The translations under genes and the position numbers were made by a program. Positions 1-6,644 of a stretch of DNA of 6,683 nt are shown piece after piece. The notes below the pieces were generated by a model that saw nothing but the letters and a program-made list of their open reading frames with translations, did not search any database and was not told where the DNA came from. The stretch's first letter is position 1, and the number at the start of each line of letters is the position of its first letter. The DNA comes from Bacteroidota bacterium (GTDB lineage: Bacteria; Bacteroidota; Bacteroidia; Chitinophagales; LD1), in contig PLSN01000437.1 of NCBI GenBank assembly GCA_003165135.1, forward strand, positions 308 through 6,990. The letters run 5' to 3'.

Positions 1-2
1 TT

Positions 3-1067
3 AAACAGGAGGAGCTGGAAACTGTCATGAACAATCTGCAGCTCCATTTGAAATATATCGGACAGCTATCGAGTGTGTACCGTTTTCAGTTTTTGTATGA
101 CAAACATTTCACATCACGAGGTGCTATCTCGGACCGTGAGGACCTGAAAGAGTTTAGCAAGCTACTCAGCAGCATAGAGGACAGCGGCATCGCGGAGAGC
201 GGTAGCTTCCCTGTACAGGCGGGCTATCTGCTACTGCTGCATAGTATGTATATGTTCTCAGATCAGGCGGAGAAAGCCTATCAGGCCAATCTCAAACTAC
301 TGAAGATGTTTGAGATGAAACCTGCCAATATAGCCCACCGCCGCAATCAGTATCATCATACATTGGCACGTATCGTCGAGAGTCAGGCAGGGCTTCACTA
401 TTTTGATGAAGCAACTGAGAACCTCCAAAAACTGAAAGATAGCTGGCAAGCCAATGCCACCAATACGGACACTCATTTCTGGGCATATTACACACTCCTG
501 CTGAATATCATGCTGTCAAGAGAAATGCATGACTTCAAAACACTGCTGACACTGATGGAAGAAAATCAGGCAATGATATACCCGCTGGTGATCGACATCC
601 GCAACTCTGATATCCAACTCAAAATGCACGCTGCGCAGATATATTTTTATTGGGCAAAGTATGATACGGTAATGGACTTGCTCAACGCTGTGCTCAATAG
701 TCCGCGAAATGGCGTTAGGACTGACTTCTATTGCTATGCCAAGGTACTGCTGCTAATCACCTATTGGGAAATGGGAAATCTGAATATCATGCCCTATGAA
801 CTCAAGTCAACGCGAAACTTCTTTGAGAATCGCCTTGCATTGATCGATTCGGACAAGATAATACTGCGCTTTATCGAAAAGAACCTCCAGAAAGAAGTCA
901 ACTCCCGCAGTCTCGTAGAGCCATTCAGGCAGCTCAAACAGGACCTTGAATCATGCTTCACTGATAAGTTTAATAAGCGGCCTACAGAGTATATAGACAT
1001 TCAGCTCTGGATAGAAAGCAAGATACAGCGGGTGCCAATGACAGGGATTAAATTACCTGCCGGTTGA
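3..1067 (+). CDS. Helical TPR-like protein of unknown function, 5'-partial
   Basis: No specific function is recognised. The reading frame is open without a stop from the first base of the window. The codons before the first ATG (27) read KQEELETV and continue naturally as a helix, so the gene most likely begins upstream of the window. An AGGAGG at 7-12 lies 14 bases before that ATG, too far for a normal ribosome site. Counting from the ATG there are 346 residues, nearly all predicted alpha-helical, with recurring aromatic/Leu/Ala patterns as in TPR-like solenoids (for example residues 61-95, 105-140, 150-180, 195-225 and 233-252). The C-terminal part (about 296-335) holds an amphipathic stretch ending in IDIQLWIESKI. 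There is no signal peptide or membrane segment in the visible part. A scaffold or regulatory protein is possible. It converges on the pseudouridine synthase gene and abuts it exactly. Confidence 0.72.
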   Translation, partial: KQEELETVMNNLQLHLKYIGQLSSVYRFQFLYDKHFTSRGAISDREDLKEFSKLLSSIEDSGIAESGSFPVQAGYLLLLHSMYMFSDQAEKAYQANLKLLKMFEMKPANIAHRRNQYHHTLARIVESQAGLHYFDEATENLQKLKDSWQANATNTDTHFWAYYTLLLNIMLSREMHDFKTLLTLMEENQAMIYPLVIDIRNSDIQLKMHAAQIYFYWAKYDTVMDLLNAVLNSPRNGVRTDFYCYAKVLLLITYWEMGNLNIMPYELKSTRNFFENRLALIDSDKIILRFIEKNLQKEVNSRSLVEPFRQLKQDLESCFTDKFNKRPTEYIDIQLWIESKIQRVPMTGIKLPAG

Positions 1068-1736
1068 TCAATCCTTAAACAGATCCCACCAGGCATCATC
1101 AGGCGTGGGTGCTTCAATTGACATAACATTCCCATCTATCGGATGTTTGAAGGTGAGTTTTGACGCGTGCAGTGCCAGCGCGTTGTCGATATATTTTTCT
1201 GTAGAGCCATACTTCTCATCTCCTACTATCGGTGAACCAATATGCGCGAGCTGTGCCCTGATCTGATGATACTTGCCGGTGAGCAGGTCTATTTCGAGCA
1301 GGGTCTTGCCATTCTTTTCTTTCAGGGTTTTGTAGGTGAGTTTGACCTCTACGGAGAGCTGAGTACGTGCATCAAATATCTTTGCGCGTTTACCTTCTTC
1401 ATCCTTTATCAGCCAGTGTTTCAATTCTCCAGCCGGATTTGGTGGTGGTGTGCTGACGATCGCGAGATATGTTTTGCCGATCTCACGCGATGCGAATTGT
1501 TCATTGAGCACCTTTAGCACAGAGCGCTTGCGGGCGATGAGCAGGGTGCCACTAACTGGTTTGTCGAGGCGATGGACGTTTTGGAGAATATTATTGCCGC
1601 GCAGATCGAGCGCAAATTCTTTTTTCAAAAAGCGTATCACACTGAGCTGACCTCTGGCTGCCTCCTCGACCATCAGGCCCTGAGGTTTATTGACGACCAT
1701 GAGATATTTATCCTGGTATATGACGGGTATAGACAA
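1068..1736 (-). CDS. RluA-family RNA pseudouridine synthase
   Basis: This cytoplasmic enzyme isomerises specific uridines to pseudouridine in rRNA and/or tRNA. The family signature HRLDKPVSG lies at residues 55-63, with D58 as the expected catalytic aspartate. The conserved Tyr motif GKTYLAIV follows at 87-94, the segment TGKYHQIRAQLAHIGSPIVG at 153-172 continues into DEKYG, and LALHASKL is at 187-194. At 222 aa it is close to RluA/TruC-size enzymes and has no N-terminal S4 RNA-binding domain. The chosen start is TTG (1736-1734). An in-frame TAA lies four codons upstream (1748-1746), and the first in-frame ATG is codon 13, which would remove the conserved first strand (VIYQDKYL). The stop abuts the stop of the convergent gene. 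The exact target uridine (RluA, RluC, RluD or TruC type) cannot be read from the sequence, so no symbol is given. Confidence 0.93.
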   Translation of the reverse strand: MSIPVIYQDKYLMVVNKPQGLMVEEAARGQLSVIRFLKKEFALDLRGNNILQNVHRLDKPVSGTLLIARKRSVLKVLNEQFASREIGKTYLAIVSTPPPNPAGELKHWLIKDEEGKRAKIFDARTQLSVEVKLTYKTLKEKNGKTLLEIDLLTGKYHQIRAQLAHIGSPIVGDEKYGSTEKYIDNALALHASKLTFKHPIDGNVMSIEAPTPDDAWWDLFKD

Positions 1737-1754
1737 TGGCTTGAATTAAGGCAT

Positions 1755-1781
1755 CAAACCTATCACTTTTTCTCACAGCAA
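1755..1781 (-). promoter_or_regulatory. Candidate Bacteroidota-type promoter for the pseudouridine synthase gene
   Basis: On the minus strand, TAGGTTTG (positions 1762-1755) matches the Bacteroidota -7 consensus TAnnTTTG exactly. A TTG (1781-1779) lies 16 bases upstream, slightly closer than the usual -33 spacing. The inferred transcription start would be only about 10 bases before the TTG start codon, giving a very short leader. It sits in the 57-base gap after the ThDP enzyme gene, so the pseudouridine synthase could be transcribed independently as well as by read-through. This is a motif match only. Confidence 0.4.
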
Positions 1782-1793
1782 TGAAAGAAAGCC

Positions 1794-3530
1794 TTATCCT
1801 ATCGTATGTCTCTTTGCCATGCGAGCAATAAAGCGAAACTTCTCAGACAGAGGAAAACGTTTAAGATTGACCATCACAGCGCCTTTGGTGAGCATGGTCT
1901 TTTTGGTGTAATCGATCTTTACATTTACGATCACTGCCCTGCCTTCATCATTTAGTTTGAAGGCTTTGTCCATCATCTCATCGAGGTGAATGTCATTATC
2001 TATCTGAAGGAATGGCAGGCCAGCTGCTATCGCAAAACCTTCATAGTTTACCTTGGCGAGTGTAGTACAGGTTTTATATTTCAGTGGTATAGACTGAAAC
2101 TCCGATATCTGGCCTAGCTCGCCATCGTTAAAAATAAAAATAAGAGGGGCGATGCCATAGGTAGCTGCTGTGATCACCTCCATGCCTGTCATCAGCATGG
2201 CGCCATCTCCTACTATTCCCACTACACGCTTACCCGGATTGACTAGTTTGGCGCCGATGGCAGCAGGAACACAATAGCCCATACAGTTGAAGTCAGTCGG
2301 CGCGACGAAATGTTTCGGCTTAGCTACGTTCAAAAGTTCTGCAGTGAGAAAAGTATGCTTGCCATCGTCTGTCATTACGATGGTATCATCCGTTATCTTT
2401 TTTTGCAATGACTGAAAGAAATAACCCGGCGATACGATGTCCTCTCTGCGACCAGTCAGCCAATCAGAAAAATATCCCTCGTTTAATTTTAATACAGTCG
2501 CTTCGTTACTTTCTTTTTGCGCCTTGCGGTTTATATTTCGCGATTTCAGTTCCTCATAGAGTGCCTTGAGTGCCTCAGTCGCATCAGCCTGTATGCAGAG
2601 ATCGGCTTTATAGTTCTTATTAAAAACATCGCTATTGATGTCTATGTGTATAAGGTTCTTCGGGTTCTCCAGGCCGTAACTGCCTGTTGCTACCTCAGCA
2701 AAACGTACACCAACAGCGAGCATAGCGTCATGTTTTTTCAATGCCCACTGGCCGGATGGTTTGGCCACTGCACCCATACCTGCGGAGGTAAAGAGCGGGT
2801 GCGCATTGGGGAAAACACTTTTGCCCTGAATGGTCACAGCGACCGGCGCACCGAGCAGCTCCGCTATCTTGAGAGTATATTCAGATGCATTGCGTGTGCC
2901 CCATCCGAAATACAAAAAGGGAAACTCAGCTTTGACCAGCATATCTGCGGCTCTCCGTATATCGCTGACATGAAATGATGGATTGCTGACTTGCTTTTGA
3001 TAGGTTGGCATTTCGCTTACTGCGCCTTCAAACATCTGAACATTCACCGGTATCTCTATAAAGACCGGACCGGGTTCACCCGATGTAGCTATATCATAGG
3101 CCTTATACATAGTAGGTATGATGTCTTCATGATCACCGATATGAAATTGTGCTTTCGTCACACCTTTGGTCATCACGAGCTGATCGATCTGATGGAGCTG
3201 GTATTCCCTGCCGGTATCTGTCCGCGTGCCGATAGAGATGACGAGCATAGGCACACCATCGAGAAACGCCTCACCCATACCACACATGGCATAGGCTGTA
3301 CCGGAGGCAGGCACAATGACCAGACAGCCGATAGTATCTGAAGTACGCGATACGCCATCTGCCATAAATGATGCACCACCTTCATGCGTGACCAGAATAG
3401 GTTGGATCATCTCTGATTTATTGAGCTCATCATAGAGTTCAGTATTATGAGTGCCGGGTATACCAAAAGTATATTTAACCCCTACTTGTTCCAATGCAAA
3501 TGCTGCCAGTTGTGCGCCTGTCTTTTTCAT
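1794..3530 (-). CDS. Thiamine-diphosphate-dependent enzyme, acetolactate synthase/decarboxylase superfamily
   Basis: This is a three-domain ThDP enzyme of the COG0028 type (578 aa, normal length). The N-terminal pyrimidine-binding domain (about 1-170) begins GAQLAAFALEQVGVKYTFGIPG and carries the catalytic glutamate E50 in THEGGASFMADG. The middle domain (about 190-325) binds FAD in some relatives and only nucleotide-like ligands or nothing in others. The C-terminal domain (about 365-540) has MGYCVPAAIGA (417-427) and the ThDP/metal motif starting GDGAML at 441 and ending FNDGELG (467-473). The classic second Asn of that motif is Asp here (N468-D469). Superfamily members cleave or join C-C bonds next to a carbonyl, for example in 2-oxo acids. 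The substrate is unknown. No acetolactate synthase small subunit or branched-chain pathway gene is adjacent, so an IlvB call is not supported. An in-frame TAA six codons upstream fixes the ATG. The gene lies 27 bases downstream of the FAD dehydrogenase gene, probably in the same operon. Confidence 0.93.
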   Translation of the reverse strand: MKKTGAQLAAFALEQVGVKYTFGIPGTHNTELYDELNKSEMIQPILVTHEGGASFMADGVSRTSDTIGCLVIVPASGTAYAMCGMGEAFLDGVPMLVISIGTRTDTGREYQLHQIDQLVMTKGVTKAQFHIGDHEDIIPTMYKAYDIATSGEPGPVFIEIPVNVQMFEGAVSEMPTYQKQVSNPSFHVSDIRRAADMLVKAEFPFLYFGWGTRNASEYTLKIAELLGAPVAVTIQGKSVFPNAHPLFTSAGMGAVAKPSGQWALKKHDAMLAVGVRFAEVATGSYGLENPKNLIHIDINSDVFNKNYKADLCIQADATEALKALYEELKSRNINRKAQKESNEATVLKLNEGYFSDWLTGRREDIVSPGYFFQSLQKKITDDTIVMTDDGKHTFLTAELLNVAKPKHFVAPTDFNCMGYCVPAAIGAKLVNPGKRVVGIVGDGAMLMTGMEVITAATYGIAPLIFIFNDGELGQISEFQSIPLKYKTCTTLAKVNYEGFAIAAGLPFLQIDNDIHLDEMMDKAFKLNDEGRAVIVNVKIDYTKKTMLTKGAVMVNLKRFPLSEKFRFIARMAKRHTIG

Positions 3531-3557
3531 GTCAAATGATTTTATATTACCCTGATG

Positions 3558-5192
3558 TCAAACTAATTTCTTTCCTACGATATGATGTGCAGCAATACGA
3601 CCGGTGTACACACAGCCGCCGAGAAATGTTCCCTCCAGTGAACCGATACCATGCATGCCACCTCCTCCGAACCCCGCCGCCTCGCCTACCGCATATAGCC
3701 CTTCTATCGGATGCTGTTGCCCGCTGATATCAGGCTTGCTGAGCACCCTGCTATTCATATCTGTCTGCATACCACCGAGTGTCTTGCGTGATAGAATGAA
3801 CTCCCTTATCGCTATCAGCGGCATGGCACTTTTGTCATATATCTTTTGAAATTTACAGGTGCGGAGTTTGTCGCCGATATACTGGCGGGTATGTGCTATG
3901 CGGCGGAGCTGCTCATCGTTCATATACCTATATCCGCGGTCGATATTTGCATCGTAGTCCGTGATGGATTCTTTTAGATTGCGGACATCCACATCATTGG
4001 TGCCATGCAGTTCGTTCATTTTTTCTGCCAGCTCTTCTATGCTATTTGCTATTACAAAATCAGGACAGTTGTCAATCATATCTTTGACCAGAGGCCTGAT
4101 GCCAAAGAGTATCGTAGAGATAAATTTTATCCATTTCTTGTCGCGGATAGCCTCGTTTGACTCTGCTCCTGATATGGCAAATTCGCGATGAGCGATCCTG
4201 AGGTTCATGACCTGCCAGCTGTATTTTTTCTCCTGTTTGCATATCTGCTCTACCAAAAAGCGAGTGTCATATGCTGTGACCAAAGGCATAGGGCCGATAC
4301 GAGTGCCTGTATAATCCAGCCATAATGCTGATTTCGGCGGTACAAGGCTCAGGCCGTGATCTTTCACTTTCGGTCTGGGATGATGCACACCGGCCGCATA
4401 TGGCCAGTTCTTGTCTACATGTGTGATATGCCCGTTTACCCTTTCGACGGCATCATGCATCGTGCCATCTGCATATCTGTGAGAACCGTTGAGCAGGACA
4501 TCAGGCGGTGTACCCCAGGGTTTATGCCAGTTTTGTTTTACCCGTTCTATATTACCTCCCATGCCGCCTGCTGCGATCACGGTTACATCTGCAGTTGCTT
4601 CAAATGGCTCTTTTGTGTTTTCTTTTGTACCGCGTACACCTGTCACTTTGCCATTCTGCGTCAGTACTTCCTCTACTTTATGTTCAAATTTCAAAGTAAG
4701 TAATGAAGGTGCTTTAGGATGATTGAGCAGTTGGCCCTCCATGACATTTGATAAAGCATATCCCGTGCCCCACACCATATGAAAACGCGGAACACTGTTG
4801 CCGGGCTTGAACATGCCGCGCTCTACCCAGTGCATGGCAGGGAAAAAAGTAACTCCCAGTTTTGTGATCCAGTCATAAACCTGATCAGTACAATTATAAA
4901 CATATGATTCAGCCCATTGGCGAGGATAGTGGTCCTGGGGCTCAAACTCAGCTACTGATTGCCAGTCTTTCCATGCTTGTGCCGGTGTATCTCTGATGCC
5001 GCTCCAGCGCTGCTGTGGCGTATTGACAAAGAACATTCCGCCAAAAGATTTTTTGGCCAGGCCGCCCATCTCCTCTCGCACATCGCGATCCAGCAGCAAC
5101 ACTTTTTTGCCCTGACCGAGCAACTCATACGCAGCAGTAATTCCCGCGAGGCCCGCACCTACTATTATGACATCTGCCCGATAATTTTCCAT
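3558..5192 (-). CDS. FAD-binding dehydrogenase (COG3573-like, ketosteroid-dehydrogenase/fumarate-reductase fold)
   Basis: This is a flavoprotein oxidoreductase of 544 aa. A Rossmann FAD-binding motif GAGLAG is at residues 12-17, followed by the ribose-binding acidic residue D35 in VLLLDRD. A second flavin-contact region, VTVIAAGGMGGN, is at 203-214. The C-terminal region has TLGGMQTDMNSRVL (471-484) and then GLYAVGEAAGFGGGGMHG (498-515), leading into SLEGTFLGGCVYTGR. This Gly-rich ending is typical of the 'predicted FAD-binding dehydrogenase' family, distantly related to 3-ketosteroid delta-1-dehydrogenases and fumarate reductase flavoproteins. The true substrate is unknown. There is no signal peptide, so it is probably cytoplasmic. 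The ATG is well supported: a TAG lies two codons upstream in frame and the Rossmann strand begins at residue 7. It is the first gene of a likely two-gene unit with the ThDP enzyme, which suggests consecutive steps on one metabolite. Confidence 0.93.
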   Translation of the reverse strand: MENYRADVIIVGAGLAGITAAYELLGQGKKVLLLDRDVREEMGGLAKKSFGGMFFVNTPQQRWSGIRDTPAQAWKDWQSVAEFEPQDHYPRQWAESYVYNCTDQVYDWITKLGVTFFPAMHWVERGMFKPGNSVPRFHMVWGTGYALSNVMEGQLLNHPKAPSLLTLKFEHKVEEVLTQNGKVTGVRGTKENTKEPFEATADVTVIAAGGMGGNIERVKQNWHKPWGTPPDVLLNGSHRYADGTMHDAVERVNGHITHVDKNWPYAAGVHHPRPKVKDHGLSLVPPKSALWLDYTGTRIGPMPLVTAYDTRFLVEQICKQEKKYSWQVMNLRIAHREFAISGAESNEAIRDKKWIKFISTILFGIRPLVKDMIDNCPDFVIANSIEELAEKMNELHGTNDVDVRNLKESITDYDANIDRGYRYMNDEQLRRIAHTRQYIGDKLRTCKFQKIYDKSAMPLIAIREFILSRKTLGGMQTDMNSRVLSKPDISGQQHPIEGLYAVGEAAGFGGGGMHGIGSLEGTFLGGCVYTGRIAAHHIVGKKLV

Positions 5193-5231
5193 TACCTATT
5201 CATTAGTACTTTTTGTCAAATATGAATCGTA

Positions 5232-5260
5232 CAAAGGAATCGGATGTTTTAAAGGACAAA
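5232..5260 (-). promoter_or_regulatory. Candidate promoter for the FAD dehydrogenase/ThDP enzyme unit
   Basis: On the minus strand TTTG (5260-5257) is followed after 17 bases by TTCCTTTG (5239-5232), which matches the Bacteroidota -7 consensus TAnnTTTG except for the second base. The inferred leader would be about 30-35 bases before the ATG at 5192. The upstream TTTG also forms part of one copy of the TCATATTTG repeat. The match is imperfect and rests on inspection alone. Confidence 0.3.
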
Positions 5261-5350
5261 TATGACCTGTATCAGCGAGCGATATGATAGGAATCGTAAT
5301 CGGGATAAAGAGCTTGCGCGAACTTTACCGCGCCACTTAGAATATGCTTG

Positions 5351-5389
5351 AAAATAAAAAGGGCTGCAAGAAAAACTTGCAGCCTTTTG
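5351..5389 (-). terminator. Rho-independent-type terminator, potentially bidirectional
   Basis: A perfect 9-bp stem GGCTGCAAG/CTTGCAGCC (5362-5370 with 5376-5384) closes a five-base loop (AAAAA on the plus strand, TTTTT on the minus). On the minus strand it is followed by CTTTTTATTTT, a good U-tract, so it can end transcription of the protease unit about 110 bases past its stop. On the plus strand TTTTGATTTT follows, so it may also work in reverse. It insulates the downstream dehydrogenase unit from protease transcription. Confidence 0.82.
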
Positions 5390-5494
5390 ATTTTGAAGCT
5401 CCCAAAAATAGACTTTTCTCGAATCAGGTGCAAACGGATTTGAATAAATTATCAAGCATCTTTTCACTGCTTGACAAATATGATATTAAACAGC

Positions 5495-6247
5495 CTACAT
5501 AACTGGAATGTGCTTCATTTCAATTAGTTCCTTAATAGAAATAGTACCCTTTTTGTATAGCACGTTTAATTCTAAAACCTCTGTTATAGGTGTAATATAG
5601 GAGAGTTGGGTACCATCATATCCCGTTGAGTTTATACCAACCACCCCACCGTCTTTAATAACAGGTCCACCGCTTGCTCCACCAAGAATTGTCATTGAAG
5701 TTTGATAGCATGGCCCAGGCAATAAAACTGTGTCTCTTCCTTTAGGAAAATGGTCTTCTATCACTCCGTTTATCCATTTGCCTTCAAATTCACCCCACTG
5801 CTCACCATCTCGATTAGATATTTTTGAGAGCGGATATGCAAAAGTTTTAATCTCGTCATTAATACTGAGTTGGGACAGATTCAAAGTAAGAGGTACAGCC
5901 CGAATTTCTCTTGGCTGCCATCCCATTTCTCTTGTGTATTGCTGCGGTACAAGAAGACCTACACAAATGTCCGAAATATTCGATTGCGACCAATGACCAA
6001 TCCTTCGTATAACATGCTCTTTACCTTCAATAGTCTGCACGGCAAAAAAAGGTTTAGTGGGCTTGCCATCATTATCAAGCATGACATGCTTAGCTGTGAC
6101 AAAACCACCGCCTGCATGAATAAAAAAGCCAGTTGCGACAAATTCAAACTCCTGAGTTTCAGGGTCGCCAGACAGAATAGGGAAAATTGTATCTACAGGA
6201 TAAACAATCCTGCCTGTACTATCCTTAAATACTCGTCTTTCAATCAT
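5495..6247 (-). CDS. Trypsin-fold serine protease, cytoplasmic
   Basis: This is a 250-aa chymotrypsin/trypsin-fold serine peptidase (S1-like). The triad is readable: H54 in GGGFVTAKHV (46-55), D93 in NISDICVGLL (90-99), and S192 in LGGASGGPVI (188-197). Gly193-Gly194 follow the serine as in the oxyanion-hole motif GxSGGP. A further strand, GGVVGINSTG (200-209), and ITPITEVL (218-225) complete the second barrel. It has no signal peptide, membrane segment or PDZ domain, unlike the periplasmic HtrA/DegP proteases, so it should act inside the cell. The ATG is preceded by in-frame TAG at 6253-6251. The gene begins 7 bases after the 129-aa protein gene, indicating co-transcription, and is followed by a strong terminator. 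Stand-alone intracellular trypsin-like proteases occur in bacterial defence and signalling modules. That role is inferred here and the substrate is unknown. Confidence 0.9.
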   Translation of the reverse strand: MIERRVFKDSTGRIVYPVDTIFPILSGDPETQEFEFVATGFFIHAGGGFVTAKHVMLDNDGKPTKPFFAVQTIEGKEHVIRRIGHWSQSNISDICVGLLVPQQYTREMGWQPREIRAVPLTLNLSQLSINDEIKTFAYPLSKISNRDGEQWGEFEGKWINGVIEDHFPKGRDTVLLPGPCYQTSMTILGGASGGPVIKDGGVVGINSTGYDGTQLSYITPITEVLELNVLYKKGTISIKELIEMKHIPVM

Positions 6248-6254
6248 ATTCTAT

Positions 6255-6644
6255 CTATGACAGCTTCCTTCTAAAGTTAGGTATGCCCAGTTGCTTAGTC
6301 CAAGGTATAGAATGATTGGTTTCTTTACCCTTTTCGTCAACACTAATAATAGCGTTGCCATTTTTCAGATATACCTTTTCTTTACCCCATGAAATCTCAG
6401 TTGGATAAGGCAAGTTTATTGACCTTGACCAATCCCGACTATCACTAAGGGTCATTTCATATCGAACGCCTCTTTTAAATGGTACTCGACCCATTAGCTT
6501 GGTTTCCTTCACCCACTTATCAGGGTATTTTTGACCCTTTGAATCAGTTATATCAGTAAACTCATAGATGTAGTAGTCGCTATCCCTTGTGGTCTCATAA
6601 AGTCTTCTACGGACGAAAGTTGCCGCTATTGTGGTATTCTTCAT
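6255..6644 (-). CDS. Small protein of unknown function, co-transcribed with the protease
   Basis: This 129-aa protein is not recognised. It is rich in charged and aromatic residues and looks mainly beta-stranded (for example residues 23-33, 59-67, 83-93 and 96-102), with no membrane segment, signal peptide or cysteine. A stretch GRVPFKRGVRYEMTLSDS (52-69) loosely resembles a small beta-barrel domain, but this is a weak impression. The C-terminus is basic (FRRKLS). The start is firm: in-frame TAA lies two codons upstream of the ATG at 6644, with further TGA and TAA before it. Only 7 bases separate its stop (TAG) from the protease ATG, so the two are translated from one message. It might be the protease's substrate, inhibitor, sensor or partner, and nothing in the sequence decides which. 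Confidence 0.75.
   Translation of the reverse strand: MKNTTIAATFVRRRLYETTRDSDYYIYEFTDITDSKGQKYPDKWVKETKLMGRVPFKRGVRYEMTLSDSRDWSRSINLPYPTEISWGKEKVYLKNGNAIISVDEKGKETNHSIPWTKQLGIPNFRRKLS

Larger units (their letters stand above)
5215..5483 (+). repeat. Three dispersed copies of G(A/T)CAAATATGA
   Basis: The 11-base sequence GACAAATATGA occurs exactly at 5255-5265 and 5473-5483, and with one change (GTCAAATATGA) at 5215-5225. The spacings are 40 and 218 bases. Read on the minus strand the copies are TCATATTTG followed by TC or AC, one base short of a TAnnTTTG-type -7 box. Two copies lie upstream of the FAD dehydrogenase gene and the third lies just past the stop of the protease gene. They may be promoter fragments, a regulator-binding site, or chance in AT-rich DNA. 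Confidence 0.4.
5193..5494. other. 302-base intergenic region between the dehydrogenase unit and the protease unit
   Basis: No convincing intact gene is visible here. The region holds the candidate dehydrogenase promoter (5232-5260), three copies of an 11-base motif, a strong terminator hairpin (5362-5384), a tRNA-3'-end-like stretch on the minus strand (5444-5425), and an inverted repeat TCAAGC/GCTTGA around 5452-5474. Between about 5275 and 5345 the GC content is locally raised, and both strands read as short protein-like peptides. On the minus strand the frame from 5340 to 5275 ends in ALYPDYDSYHIAR before a TGA and stays open again to 5206. On the plus strand a 29-codon frame runs 5262-5351. 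Either may be a leftover gene end or chance. The region also marks a drop in GC content toward the right. Confidence 0.6.

Noticed and set aside
27..29. The first ATG as the true start of the helical protein, with AGGAGG at 7-12 as ribosome site
   Set aside because: The frame is open to the window edge, the upstream residues look coding, and the AGGAGG is 14 bases away. A 5'-partial gene is more likely.
1747..1796. TAAGGC/GCCTTA inverted repeat as a terminator after the ThDP enzyme gene
   Set aside because: Six base pairs closing a 38-base loop are not a stable hairpin, and one arm overlaps the stop codon.
2517..2978. 153-codon open frame on the plus strand, antisense to the ThDP enzyme
   Set aside because: It lies entirely inside a clear enzyme gene and its translation shows no recognisable domain. 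The same holds for plus-strand frames at 2991-3341 and 4356-4703.
1794..3530. Calling the ThDP enzyme IlvB (acetolactate synthase)
   Set aside because: The cofactor motif differs, no small subunit or branched-chain genes are adjacent, and superfamily similarity does not fix the substrate.
3558..5192. Calling the flavoprotein a 3-ketosteroid delta-1-dehydrogenase
   Set aside because: Only the FAD-binding regions and general fold support the relation, and no steroid pathway genes are present.
5316..5333. GCGCG/CGCGC inverted repeat as a terminator or operator
   Set aside because: The stem is only 5 bp with an 8-base loop and no T-tract, and it lies in the possible coding remnant.
5249..5467. 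72-codon minus-strand frame in the intergenic region
   Set aside because: It runs straight through the terminator hairpin and the tRNA-like stretch and has no protein-like conservation pattern.
5495..6247. HtrA/DegP-type periplasmic protease
   Set aside because: There is no signal peptide and no PDZ domain, and the protein is about half the usual length.
5870..6274. 134-codon open frame on the plus strand across the protease start
   Set aside because: It overlaps the protease's catalytic region on the other strand and reads as low-quality protein without a known motif.
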